Source: Mycobacterium paraffinicum
GTDB taxonomy: Bacteria > Actinomycetota > Actinomycetes > Mycobacteriales > Mycobacteriaceae
DNA: 18,291 nt
Assembly: GCF_001907675.1 (NCBI RefSeq)
Contig: NZ_MPNT01000060.1
Span: 1 to 18,291, forward strand
Direction of reading: 5' to 3'
Shown here: piece after piece, positions 5,894-15,218 of the stretch
Position numbering within the stretch: the stretch's first letter is position 1
How the letters are laid out: each line of letters starts with the position of its first letter
The notes under the pieces: model-generated
Database searches by the model: none
Told to the model about the DNA's origin: nothing
The model's input: only the letters and a program-made list of their open reading frames with translations
Translations under genes and position numbers: made by a program

Positions 5894-8019
5894 GGCATGC
5901 GGGTGTACGGATAGGCGTAGGAACGCGATTCACTTACGACGGAGAAATCCTCGAAGTCGTTGAAATCCACCCTGTTGCCGGAGTGCTAGAAGTTGTTGCT
6001 CGCGATTTGCGGTCTGAGTCGGTCCGTCGGTTCGCGTTGGATGAGGTGATGTTCTCTGATCGCTCGCGTCTAGTCAGCGAAGATCTGGTCGTCGAGGCCC
6101 CGGAGGCCGGCGGTGATGTTGCGTCGGTGAAGTGGTCGGCGGTGCCTGAGTCGGCGCGTAGCCAAGTGCGTGAGCGCGCCGCGCATGTGCGTGAGGCGCT
6201 CACAGGGTATCGATCTGGTTGTGCGCTAACGGCTTTACCGGGAGAGCCGCGGCGTCGTTACAGGATAGGGCTGTCCAAACGAGATCGTATGGCGGCCAAG
6301 GCAAAAGAGCTCGGCATCGGAATGAGAACTGTCGAACGCTGGGTCAGTCGATACGAGGCCGAGGGGGAAGCCGGATTGCTTTCGGCCAAAGCTATGCGAT
6401 CTACGTTGGGCAGTAAGGCTTTTGAGTTATTTGAACTAGCCGCGTTGGACGTCATGCGTGAGCATACCGATATGTCCAGGCCGACGGGGGGCTACGTGAT
6501 TGCCCATGCGGCGGCACGACTGGAGATGACCTACGGGGCCGGCCTGGTGCGCTTACCGTCGCAGGCGACGGCGTATCGCATCCTCGACAAGCTCGACCGG
6601 CTGTATCCGCTTTTTTCCAATAGCACCAAGCGCAATCGCGATATCGCGGCGCGTCCCGTGTTGCCTTACGGCAAGATGCATCCGGCGCGTCCCGGGGAGT
6701 ACTTGTTGATGGACACGACCCCTTTGGATGTGTTCGCGATGGATCCGCACACGCTGCGGTGGGTCGGCGTGGATCTCACCGTGGCGATGGATTGGTATTC
6801 GCGGTGCATCACGGGGTTGCGGCTAACCCCGGTATCGACCAAAGCGATCGATGCGGCTTCGGTGTTGTATCAGTGTTTTCGCCCCATGCCAGCGGGCCGG
6901 GACTGGCCCTCTGAGGCGGTGTGGCCACCGCACGGGGTGCCAAGATCGGTCTTGGTCGAACAGCAGGTGGTAGATCCCGACAGTGTGTTTGCGGCGACGC
7001 CGGCAATCGTCCCCGAGACGCTGGTGGTCGATCACGGCAAGATCTACGTCGGTGAGCATCTGACCAGTGCGTGCCGGCAGATGGGGATTTCGATCCAACC
7101 CGCCCGGCTGCGTGTCCCCTACGACAAGGGCCCGGTGGAACGGTTTTTCCGGACCGTCCGTGAGGGGTTTCTGCAGGAGTTTCCCGGCTACAAAGGCCCG
7201 GACCTGTATTCGCGCGGTATAGCGCCCGAGCAGGACGCCGTCTTCTTCATCGACGAAATCGAAGCGATGCTACGAGAGTGGGTGGCCACCGTATATCACC
7301 TACGCGACCATGATGGGATCGGCGAGCCGGGCTTGTGGGCGCTCGGCATGTCCCCGTCGCAGATGTTCGAGCACGGCATCGCCCGTGCCGGCTACATCGA
7401 AGCACCCCGCGACCCGTGCCTGGCTTACCAGTTCCTGCGGGTCGAGTGGCGCACCATTCAGCACTATGGCTTTGAGATTGATCACCGCTTCTACCGCGGT
7501 CCTGGACTCATCGGATATAAGGCTCGCGAGAAAAGTCCATATAAGGGTCGCAAAGGGCATTGGCCCGTCCACGTCGATCCCGACGACGTGCGACAGGTGT
7601 ACTTCTTCGACATCAAGAACACGCGTGAGTGGCATGCATTGCGATGGACCGAGGCCGACGCCTGCGACGGCCCGATGAACGAGGACGGGCTCAAGTACGC
7701 GCGCAAACTTGCCGCCGCCAAATATCGTCACTTCGACGACAAGCTAGCTCTGGCCGAACTGTTGGAGCGCCGCAAGCTCAGCCAGGGTCACACCGTGGCC
7801 GAGCTGCGCGCAGCGCTGCGGCTCTCGCGACAAGAATCCACCTTAGGAATTGACGTTCACACGGCAGTCAGCGTTCCTGAATCACTCTCTGCAGGAAGGG
7901 GTCTCAACACTCCAGAATCTCTTCAAGATGGTGATGAAACCACTTTCGTCGACGAACTCGACGAGGACGTCATCGTCGACGACGGCCATTTCTATGACGA
8001 GGTCTTGGAGGACGTATGA
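5890..8019 (+). CDS. tnsB: TnsB-like DDE transposase (Mu/rve integrase core)
   Basis: A 709-residue transposase that should bind the element ends and catalyse 3'-end cutting and strand transfer. Residues about 130-165 carry helix-turn-helix features for DNA binding (MAAKAKELGIGMRTVERWVS). The catalytic triad is visible: Asp275 in LLMDTTPLD, Asp381 in LVVDHGKIY and Glu417 in GPVERFF, with 35 residues between the second Asp and the Glu as expected for a DD(35)E integrase core. A Mu-type C-terminal beta-barrel probably follows (about 520-600). The acidic, poorly conserved tail (about 645-709) is a plausible TnsC contact, as in Tn7. ATG 5890 overlaps the tnsA stop and has GAGGAG a few bases upstream. 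The length fits TnsB. Confidence 0.93.
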   Translation: MRHAGVRIGVGTRFTYDGEILEVVEIHPVAGVLEVVARDLRSESVRRFALDEVMFSDRSRLVSEDLVVEAPEAGGDVASVKWSAVPESARSQVRERAAHVREALTGYRSGCALTALPGEPRRRYRIGLSKRDRMAAKAKELGIGMRTVERWVSRYEAEGEAGLLSAKAMRSTLGSKAFELFELAALDVMREHTDMSRPTGGYVIAHAAARLEMTYGAGLVRLPSQATAYRILDKLDRLYPLFSNSTKRNRDIAARPVLPYGKMHPARPGEYLLMDTTPLDVFAMDPHTLRWVGVDLTVAMDWYSRCITGLRLTPVSTKAIDAASVLYQCFRPMPAGRDWPSEAVWPPHGVPRSVLVEQQVVDPDSVFAATPAIVPETLVVDHGKIYVGEHLTSACRQMGISIQPARLRVPYDKGPVERFFRTVREGFLQEFPGYKGPDLYSRGIAPEQDAVFFIDEIEAMLREWVATVYHLRDHDGIGEPGLWALGMSPSQMFEHGIARAGYIEAPRDPCLAYQFLRVEWRTIQHYGFEIDHRFYRGPGLIGYKAREKSPYKGRKGHWPVHVDPDDVRQVYFFDIKNTREWHALRWTEADACDGPMNEDGLKYARKLAAAKYRHFDDKLALAELLERRKLSQGHTVAELRAALRLSRQESTLGIDVHTAVSVPESLSAGRGLNTPESLQDGDETTFVDELDEDVIVDDGHFYDEVLEDV

Positions 8020-9167
8020 GCACCGCACCCGCCGCGCCTCCCCGTGGCTCCTCGAACCTCGACAACCTCACGTTGTCCCGCAAGGAGGGATGGCGCGACT
8101 ATGTTGAGGCGCCGAAGCGGATCCGGCCAGAGACGTTGTCACGAGGTCAGATTCGCCGGCTCAGCGAACCGGCAGCCGATATCTACAACCAGCGGCGCGC
8201 CGACTGGCACAACAACATCGGACCCTTACGAACGCCGCAGTTGGCGGCCCTGCACGAGGACCTCTGGGTCATCACGGATAGCAGCACTCAGGATGGCAAC
8301 CACGCCAAAGGCGCTGTCGCGCTCGATGGCTACCCGGGCCTAGGTAAGACGTGCGCGGTCGAGGCCTTCGCCAAAGAATTTCACCGTCGGGAAGTACGGC
8401 GCCACGGCGAATTCACCCGGGCGGGCGACGAACGATGGCCGGTCTGCCGTATCGGGATGCGCGGCAACACCAGCATGAAAGACTTCAACGCCGCCCTATG
8501 CGACTTCTACGCACACCCGGGTGCTCGCCGCGGCACAGCCGAAGAACTAGGCCGACGGGCGTTGGACTGTGTGCTCAGTTGCGAGACAAGACTACTCATC
8601 ATCGACGACCTCCATTTTCTGCACTGGCAGCGAAGCGGGGGAGTGGAGATCAGCAATCACTTCAAGTACATCGCCAACGAGTTTCCGTTGACGCTGCTGT
8701 CGATCGGCATCGGTTTGGGCAACCGCGGGCTGCTGATGGAAGACCTGTGCTGCAACCTCAACAGCGCCGGCTATAAAGACATAGTCTTGGAACAGACCAC
8801 CCGCCGCACGACCATACTCAAAATGCTTCCCTACCAAGTCGATACCGAACGTGGACGCCGGCAGTGGCGCACACTGTTGACCACCATCGAGGAGCGCCTT
8901 GTTCTGGGATCCAAACGCCCTGGCATGCTCGCCGAGGACCTGTCGGACTACTTGTTCAGGCGAAGCACCGGACACATCGGGTCGTTGATGGAATTGATCC
9001 GACGCGGATGTGTCAAGGCGATCCGCAACGGCGCAGAAACATTGAATCAGAAGGTATTCGATTCAATCAGGATCGATAGCGCCGCGGAAAAGGCACGCCA
9101 GGAACTGGCGGTGGCATTTCGCACCCGCCGTGCATACCAAACGGTCACCATAGCGGATGCATTGTGA
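8016..9167 (+). CDS. tnsC: TnsC/TniB-like AAA+ transposition regulator
   Basis: The 383-residue ATPase should join the target-selecting TniQ protein to the transposase and form ATP-dependent filaments on target DNA. Walker A is GYPGLGKT (105-112) and Walker B is LLIIDDLHF (193-201). A sensor-like segment, TLLSIGIGLGNRG, follows at about 226-238, and a helical lid runs to about 330 (SDYLFRRSTGHIGSLMELI). The first 60 residues are basic and flexible, as in family members that contact TnsB. Start ATG 8016 overlaps the tnsB stop in ATGA, and its own end overlaps the tniQ start in GTGA, so these proteins are probably made in fixed proportion. Length and motifs fit the TniB/TnsC family, TniB being the name used in Tn5053-type elements. 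Confidence 0.92.
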   Translation: MSTAPAAPPRGSSNLDNLTLSRKEGWRDYVEAPKRIRPETLSRGQIRRLSEPAADIYNQRRADWHNNIGPLRTPQLAALHEDLWVITDSSTQDGNHAKGAVALDGYPGLGKTCAVEAFAKEFHRREVRRHGEFTRAGDERWPVCRIGMRGNTSMKDFNAALCDFYAHPGARRGTAEELGRRALDCVLSCETRLLIIDDLHFLHWQRSGGVEISNHFKYIANEFPLTLLSIGIGLGNRGLLMEDLCCNLNSAGYKDIVLEQTTRRTTILKMLPYQVDTERGRRQWRTLLTTIEERLVLGSKRPGMLAEDLSDYLFRRSTGHIGSLMELIRRGCVKAIRNGAETLNQKVFDSIRIDSAAEKARQELAVAFRTRRAYQTVTIADAL

Positions 9168-12100
9168 CAGCCCGCACCTTCCCAATTCGGGTCGCCCCCC
9201 TCGACGGTGAGGCGATCGATTCGTGGCTCGAAGCTCTCGCTCGTCGAGTCGCAACACCCGTGGGCGAGGTGCTGGCGGCACTGAACCTGCCGGTGACTCG
9301 ACGACCCAGCTGGCTGGTGCGACCATCCCCGGCGCAGCTCGACACCATCGCCACCGTGACCGGTCTGCATCCTGATGCAGTCCTGGCGATGACCCTGAGC
9401 CGCTACGACGGCACCGGGCTCGAGATCGACCACCCTAATGGCCGCATCGCGACTTCGTTTCCCTTCGGATATCGACCATGGTCGCGATACTGTCCACACT
9501 GCCTAGCCCACACCGGCGGGCGCTGGCAGCTGCACTGGCGGCTCGGCTGGTCGTTCGCCTGCGTACGTCACCATTGCCTGCTCGCCGACGAATGCCCCCG
9601 GTGCGGCAAGCATCCACGCCCGACGTTTATGCCAGGTTATTCGGTACCGTCGGCGAGTCTGTGTGCGTGTGGTTGCAACCTCGCCGACGCGGCGACTCTG
9701 CGCCTGCGGCCACGCCATCCGGTCACCGATGCCCAACAGCAGATCCTTGACGTGATCGCCGACGACAGTGCCGATTTCGGCATCTACTCGACCAACGCGG
9801 GCGCGAGGCAGGCTCGGTCAGCACTCAACGACGTCAAAGTTCTGGCTAACCGGGCCCTTAATTACGCCTCGGTGCACGGCATTGCCGCGGTAAAGTCGGC
9901 AGACCTGCCAGCAGATAGCCGGCAAGAGTGCCTAGCCTTGACGGAGCGGCCCCCACGCAGGGCGACACTTCACGCGAGGGCCCCGCTGCGGGCGCTCGAC
10001 ACCGCGGTCGGAGTGACGGCAGCACTTGACATCCTGCGGGCGCCGACTCTGAATGCGGCTGCTGACCGCGCGCGTTGGCTGATCGAAGGACAGAACAGGG
10101 AAACGGGCCCTGCCGAGCTGCACTCGTGCCCACGTGAAGGAACGGTCTCTGCAGCGATCATCATCAAGGCCAGCGCTGCCTGGATGGGACCCATTAACCA
10201 ATTACGCTATCGCACTGCGCTGTCCACACCGCGCCCACCGGACCCCGACCCAGTCCGCGTGCAGCGCCTGGCCGCCAGTGTGCCCGCCGCGTTCTGGCCG
10301 GCATGGTCGACACGTTTCATCGTCGAAGCGATGAAGGCGATAAACCTGCGCCCGATACTGTCCGGCGCAACGCTGCTCACCGGAACTACCGCACACCTCA
10401 CTGAAATCAGCAACCATCTCGGAGCGATTACCAGTGCCCAGGCATTGAATTGCTACCTATTTGCGCTGTCTCATTCACCGGGCTGGCCAACAATCAGCAC
10501 AGCAGTGATGCGGCTCAACGACTTTCTCGCCGAGCAACCCGCCCCTATCAACTACACACGGCGACGCCAACTCGACTACTCCGCACTGCTACCGCTAGAC
10601 CGCTGGCAACGGATATGTCAGACCGCCGGTGACCTGCCCGGCGCCGGGCGCAAGGCTATCGCCGCCCGGTACTACCTGATCGAGAAGATCAGCGGAACGC
10701 CGGCACGCAGTGGCGTAATCGACGATCACAGAGCGCACCCACACAATCTGTGGAAGCAAGCGCGGAATTTCGCGCGCACGATGAGTGCGCAACTACGTGA
10801 ACATCTCGACGAGGAAGCACGACAGTTCCTGCAGCACAATGCTATTGAAGAACCGCTGACGTGGGCTCCTCCGCTTGACCTGATTTCCGACCTTGATCTG
10901 CCCGCACCAGACCCTGCAGCGATCGACCGACAAGAACTACTCCGGCTGGCGGTAGATAATTCCTACACCGTCGGACAACTCGCGGAGCACTTCGGTATCG
11001 ATCAGCTCGCCGTGCGCTACCTGTTCGATGAGGAACCCATCGATCGCAACGACTATTCTGTGCAAAGCAAACCTGGTAAGGCGGCATTCGCGGCTTGGTT
11101 GCGCGCTGAACTTGACTCGCAGACTCTGCACGACCTGTACGTAGTCGAGCGACTGACCCTTCGACAGATCGCCGAACGCTACGGTATCGGCATACATCAC
11201 GTCCACAAGCTATCGACGCTGTATGGGATCCCAATGCGCCGGCATGTACATCCGCCGTCCGCGGAGTGGCTTTGCGAGCAACGCTTCCTCAACCGTAGGA
11301 GCGTCGCCGACATCGCCAGCGAGATCGGCGTCAGCCGGGTGACTACCGCGGCATGGATATCTCAGCGTGGTTCCAAAGCGTCGGTGGTGCAAAGCAATCG
11401 GCAATCGGCCATGGACACCGGCAAGGCCATTGAGCTCCTCAAGCCTGCGCTCACAGACAAATGCGGAGGACCCTGGCTGCAAATGCTCTCCAAAGCCGCG
11501 GCATTCCCGAGCCTCGCGGCAGCAGAGCGCGACCTTGGTTTGGGCACGGGAACGCTGCGGCGCCGGCTTGCGAAGCTCGAGACGATGCTCGGCGCACCAT
11601 TAATCGCGCGCAACCGGGCCGGTCTTGCGATGGCTCCTACACCGTTCGGCGTCGAGGTTGTGCAGGCTGTGCGCGCACTCAACGGGACCGTCACCATGCC
11701 GGGGACCAGCCCGCCCGGAGTGGCTCCGCGGCTGACAGTCCACGTGGCGCCGGTGCCCGGCGAAGCGCTCGATTCCTGGCTGGAAACCACCGCTCACCGA
11801 TGCCGAACGTCGCTGGCTGACCTGCTGGGCGCGGTCGGGCTCACGCAGGGAAGCAAAAGCCCACGCTGGATCGTGGTCATGAACCCTGAGGAACTGCGCT
11901 CGGTGTCAAAAGCCACCGGCATTACCCAACGACAACTTCGGATGATGACGCTGCAATGCTACGACGGCGTGGCCGTAGACATCGACCGTGGTCGCCGTGT
12001 GCTCGCACGGACCAGATGCTGGGGATTTGGGGCGGGCTCGCGCTACTGCCCGGCCTGTCTGGCAGAAACACAAGGTCGTTGGAAAATCGAATGGCGGCTC

Positions 12101-12625
12101 GTGTGGTCCTTCGCCTGCCTGCGCCATGAATGTCTGCTCGCCGACACCTGCCCTAGCTGCGGCAACTACCCTCGCCTCGCCTCCCACAAGCCTGACGCGG
12201 TGCCTCAGCCAGGCAGGTGCGCAAGCCCACCACGAGGTCATCCCATAGGTGGTAAGCGTCGCTGCCTCGCCGATCTGACCGACACAAAAGGCCTCAAGTT
12301 GCCGCCCGGACATCCGGTCCTCGATGCCCAACGCCACATCGACCGTCTTCTGACGGGCGCGAGTGCAGCACGGCCGTCCACGGAGTGGACACCCTCGTTG
12401 ACACTGGACGAGGTCGCGACACACGCACGCCGGGCCATCAAGAACCCGCTGCTGCTGAGCGATGTTGTCCCGCCAGACTTGCTAGCCGTGGCAACCCCGC
12501 ACCAGGGCGCGGATCTGCACACCAACTCCAGGTCTCAATTATCGAGACTGTTCAAACCCTCGGCCGCTGACGTCGCCGTGGGCACCCTCCTCGCGCTTAC
12601 CGTACTCGACCCGGGGCGACGATGA
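9164..12625 (+). CDS. tniQ: Double TniQ protein with HTH array (TnsD-like)
   Basis: A 1153-residue target-selection protein starting at GTG 9164, overlapping the tnsC stop. Residues 5-150 form a TniQ domain with a zinc site made by Cys110, Cys113, Cys133, His136, Cys138, Cys144 and Cys147. A helical middle runs to about 570, ending EEPLTWAPP. Three helix-turn-helix units follow (about 590-625, 655-697 and 701-737), then a LysR-like winged helix (about 772-838, AAERDLGLGTGTLRRRLAKL). From Met845 a second TniQ domain begins (PRLTVHVAPVPGEALDSWLE), with cysteines at 962, 965, 985, 990, 996 and 999. It stops at 1153, well short of its family length, after a region matching residues about 320-340 of the first copy. 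Full-length TnsD-like proteins usually have one TniQ domain, so this may be a fusion of two genes. The array suggests site-specific target recognition. Confidence 0.9.
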   Translation: MTARTFPIRVAPLDGEAIDSWLEALARRVATPVGEVLAALNLPVTRRPSWLVRPSPAQLDTIATVTGLHPDAVLAMTLSRYDGTGLEIDHPNGRIATSFPFGYRPWSRYCPHCLAHTGGRWQLHWRLGWSFACVRHHCLLADECPRCGKHPRPTFMPGYSVPSASLCACGCNLADAATLRLRPRHPVTDAQQQILDVIADDSADFGIYSTNAGARQARSALNDVKVLANRALNYASVHGIAAVKSADLPADSRQECLALTERPPRRATLHARAPLRALDTAVGVTAALDILRAPTLNAAADRARWLIEGQNRETGPAELHSCPREGTVSAAIIIKASAAWMGPINQLRYRTALSTPRPPDPDPVRVQRLAASVPAAFWPAWSTRFIVEAMKAINLRPILSGATLLTGTTAHLTEISNHLGAITSAQALNCYLFALSHSPGWPTISTAVMRLNDFLAEQPAPINYTRRRQLDYSALLPLDRWQRICQTAGDLPGAGRKAIAARYYLIEKISGTPARSGVIDDHRAHPHNLWKQARNFARTMSAQLREHLDEEARQFLQHNAIEEPLTWAPPLDLISDLDLPAPDPAAIDRQELLRLAVDNSYTVGQLAEHFGIDQLAVRYLFDEEPIDRNDYSVQSKPGKAAFAAWLRAELDSQTLHDLYVVERLTLRQIAERYGIGIHHVHKLSTLYGIPMRRHVHPPSAEWLCEQRFLNRRSVADIASEIGVSRVTTAAWISQRGSKASVVQSNRQSAMDTGKAIELLKPALTDKCGGPWLQMLSKAAAFPSLAAAERDLGLGTGTLRRRLAKLETMLGAPLIARNRAGLAMAPTPFGVEVVQAVRALNGTVTMPGTSPPGVAPRLTVHVAPVPGEALDSWLETTAHRCRTSLADLLGAVGLTQGSKSPRWIVVMNPEELRSVSKATGITQRQLRMMTLQCYDGVAVDIDRGRRVLARTRCWGFGAGSRYCPACLAETQGRWKIEWRLVWSFACLRHECLLADTCPSCGNYPRLASHKPDAVPQPGRCASPPRGHPIGGKRRCLADLTDTKGLKLPPGHPVLDAQRHIDRLLTGASAARPSTEWTPSLTLDEVATHARRAIKNPLLLSDVVPPDLLAVATPHQGADLHTNSRSQLSRLFKPSAADVAVGTLLALTVLDPGRR

Positions 12626-12748
12626 TGCGGATCAGGACGGGTCGCGTCACGCGAGGTTTTACCCCGGAAACGCTGGCGTTGAAGGCCCGTTCAGCAATGC
12701 TGCGAAGTCGGAACGGTTTACAGACTGGCGCGTGCATCCACCGGTTGG
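12626..12748. other. Short convergent gap
   Basis: A 123-base gap lies between the end of the tniQ fusion gene and the end of the convergent minus-strand gene. The frames that follow the tniQ stop do not continue TniQ-like sequence, so the cut in the second TniQ domain is not explained by a simple late frameshift. I see no T-rich terminator and no repeat matching the left transposon end. Confidence 0.4.
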
Positions 12749-13600
12749 TTAGTGCCTGGGCAGGCGGGTCCCGCAGGCCGGACACCAGTTGACTGTGGCG
12801 CCGAGCAGTCCCTCAATCGATGACAGATCGTCGTGATGCAGCGTGCATATCTGGCGGGCCAGATGGATCCGGATGGTGTCGATGATGAACTGGGCCCGCT
12901 CAACGGGCGTGGCGCCGTAGCGGTCGTCATCGATGGTGCCGTGGGCGATGATGTCGCCCCGTTCTAGCTCTTTTTGCCCGTATTGGGGTGTGCCGTCGCT
13001 GTTGGTGCCGGCGAGTGTGCGGATGACACGGCCGCTGGGGCGAAGGTCGAGCTCGATGCGCCATTCGCCGTGGCGCTCGCGGAAAAAGAAGCTATGCCCG
13101 TCCACCTCTCCGTACCACTGCTCGGGAGCCAAGCCGCCGTGGCTATTCACGGTGACACCCTGTTGGCCCGCCAGCCAGGCCTGCAGGTCGGCTTCAGCAG
13201 CCTGTTCATCGGCCGTGATCCGTTGGCCCTCCGGTGATTCCCAGAACGCGTTGATGTTGTTGAGCCATTCGTGCCAGGTGCGGCGGCGCTCCTCGCGGGT
13301 GCGGGCACAGGTGCAGGCGAATCCGTAGTCGTGCAGGTCGGTTTCGGGTAGCCGCGGGTGACACCCGCACCGGCAGCGCTCGCCGCTGTCGACGTAGCGC
13401 CAGACGGTGAGCGCGTCTAGGGCTACGTCGGCGAGCACAGCGGGTTCAGGGGCACCGTGCAGGTCGAACACTGTCGTCAGGTGGTCGCGGTAGCGGCGGC
13501 GTGCCTCGCGACGGGCGCTCTCGAGCTGTTCCCGGTACTCGTCGGCGCCGGGAACGTTGGAGAAGTCGGTGACGCAGAGCTCCTCAGGTTCCTCATCCAC
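12749..13600 (-). CDS. Hypothetical protein with Cys-rich motifs (283 aa)
   Basis: This minus-strand gene runs to TAA at 12749-12751. I place the start at GTG 13600 (VDEEPEELCVTDFSNVPG), since the 42 codons above it encode low-complexity basic sequence; the first ATG, at 13726, would add them. The protein has three cysteine clusters: ERCRCGCH near residue 80, FACTCART near 95, and CPACG close to the C-terminus, which looks like a zinc knuckle. Between them are Trp/Glu-rich helices (RRRTWHEWLNNINAFWES) and a probable beta-sheet (DGHSFFFRERHGEWRIELDL). I do not recognise the family. Zinc binding is a fair inference; DNA or protein contact is only possible. It diverges from the AAA+ gene at 13806, so the two may share a regulatory region. 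Confidence 0.6.
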   Translation of the reverse strand: MDEEPEELCVTDFSNVPGADEYREQLESARREARRRYRDHLTTVFDLHGAPEPAVLADVALDALTVWRYVDSGERCRCGCHPRLPETDLHDYGFACTCARTREERRRTWHEWLNNINAFWESPEGQRITADEQAAEADLQAWLAGQQGVTVNSHGGLAPEQWYGEVDGHSFFFRERHGEWRIELDLRPSGRVIRTLAGTNSDGTPQYGQKELERGDIIAHGTIDDDRYGATPVERAQFIIDTIRIHLARQICTLHHDDLSSIEGLLGATVNWCPACGTRLPRH

Positions 13601-13805
13601 GCCATCGAGGATGTCATCAGCGCGGTGTCGTGTCGTGCGAATTTTCCGGTGAGGGGCGCGAGCCCGGACGTCAGGGAACTTGTGCGCCCAGCCGCGAGCG
13701 CCAAGCCTGATCCCGATGCATGGCAAGGCGAATCAGCGTCGGTGGAAAACCAAGTTGACTACCAGCCTGGGGAGTGCGATTCTGTGCGGCTGCCCTTTTC
13801 CCGAA

Positions 13806-15218
13806 ATGACGAATGAGGCGATGAATCAAACTGACGACGCACTGACCGATGTGACCGCCGAGCACGCCGGCGGTGCTAACGCGCATCGCCGACCCATCAC
13901 CGACGTCAACGCGTGGCTGGAAGGCCTTGAGCATGGTGTGCGGCCGGCGCTGCGCGCCCTGGGTGAGTTGCTGGTCGGCGCCACCGAGCGCGACACGGCC
14001 GAGCGGGCCGAGAGCGCCGAGCAGTTCACCGCCCGTTGCTTGGGGGTGGCGGACTGCGGGCATTTGCTCGATGAGGAACGCGCCCTTAACCCCGTGTCGC
14101 GGTTGACCTTCGCGCTGGCGCTGGCCGAATGGATCGAGGAACACACCCCTGTCTGCGAGGTCGGTCCAGGCGAGCACACTAACCCACCCAAGTGGACCCA
14201 GACCGAGATCGGTGGCCTGCGCTATCGCCACCCGCTGTGTGTGCGGGTGCACTTTCCGGCCGGGACGCTGCTGGCTGACAGCGGATGTGTGATCGCTCTC
14301 GAGGGACGCCAGAGCATGCTGCGGTCGGCCGAAGTGAGCGCCTGCGTGACGCCGGACCAGCAGGTCGGGGCCCCCGCGGTGCTTGACCGGCTCGCTGAAC
14401 GCGCTAACCAGCTCAATCCGTACCGCGGCCGCGCGGTGCGTGCCACCTACACCGCCGGCCTGACTTTGGCCATCATCGAGTTGCCCTGCACCGTAACCCG
14501 GGAGAATGTCATTGTCGGCGATCAGGTGTGGGCCGAGATTGATCTGGGTGTGCGCGCGGTGCGTGATCGCCATGAGCTGCTCAACGCCCACCGTCTGGGT
14601 GCGCGCCGGGGGGTGTTGCTGTGCGGTCCGCCTGGGACCGGCAAGTCGGCGGTCAGCGCGGTCGTGGCTCGCGAGGTGGTGGGGGAATTCACCGTGATCT
14701 ATGTCGAGGCCAAGGCCGGTATCCAGCTGCTGGGTGCCGTCGTGCAGGAAGCCCAGCGCCTTGGCGGCCCGGTCCTGCTGGTGCTTGAGGATGTTGACCT
14801 GTGGTCTCGGGACCGCGCCACCGGTGATGCGGGGCTCTCAGAGTTGTTGGCGGCCATGGACATCGGACCTGATGCCCGCATCCTGACGCTGGCCTCCACC
14901 AACGACGCCGCCACCCTGGATAAGGCGGCCATCCGCACCGGGCGGTTCGATTCCATCGTCGAAGTCGGCTACCCCGACCACGCTGATGCGGCGCGCATCC
15001 TGGCGGCATTGATCGGGGACTTGCCCGGCGGTCAGGCTGTGGACACAGCGGCGGTGGCTGTCGCGCTTCCCGAGAACACCAGCGGCAGCGACATCCGTGA
15101 AATCGTGCGCCGCGCCGTCCTGGCCGCCGTCGACGGAAACATCAGCACCGCAACGCTGTTGTCCGAGGTGGGCAGCCGACGCTACCGCCCCACAATTTCG
15201 GAAGGGATGTACCTCTAA
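13806..15218 (+). CDS. AAA+ ATPase with unknown N-terminal domain
   Basis: A protein of about 470 residues. Two starts are possible, ATG 13806 (MTNEAMNQ) and ATG 13821; neither has a strong ribosome-binding site, and the frame opens upstream at 13680 without protein-like sequence. The first 240 residues match no family I know. The ATPase domain has Walker A GPPGTGKS (274-281), Walker B LVLEDVD (about 325-331), a sensor-1 region TLASTND and an arginine finger in RTGRFDS, as in the classical AAA family of FtsH, p97 and the proteasomal ATPases. It should form a ring that remodels proteins. The gene is followed with no gap by a 76-residue gene. It probably belongs to plasmid or island backbone, like the operon at 1-3633. 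Confidence 0.85.
   Translation: MTNEAMNQTDDALTDVTAEHAGGANAHRRPITDVNAWLEGLEHGVRPALRALGELLVGATERDTAERAESAEQFTARCLGVADCGHLLDEERALNPVSRLTFALALAEWIEEHTPVCEVGPGEHTNPPKWTQTEIGGLRYRHPLCVRVHFPAGTLLADSGCVIALEGRQSMLRSAEVSACVTPDQQVGAPAVLDRLAERANQLNPYRGRAVRATYTAGLTLAIIELPCTVTRENVIVGDQVWAEIDLGVRAVRDRHELLNAHRLGARRGVLLCGPPGTGKSAVSAVVAREVVGEFTVIYVEAKAGIQLLGAVVQEAQRLGGPVLLVLEDVDLWSRDRATGDAGLSELLAAMDIGPDARILTLASTNDAATLDKAAIRTGRFDSIVEVGYPDHADAARILAALIGDLPGGQAVDTAAVAVALPENTSGSDIREIVRRAVLAAVDGNISTATLLSEVGSRRYRPTISEGMYL

Noticed and set aside
13671..14591. Minus-strand frame of 306 codons opposite the AAA+ gene
   Set aside because: The plus strand has clear Walker A and B motifs; the opposite frame is low-complexity and motif-free.
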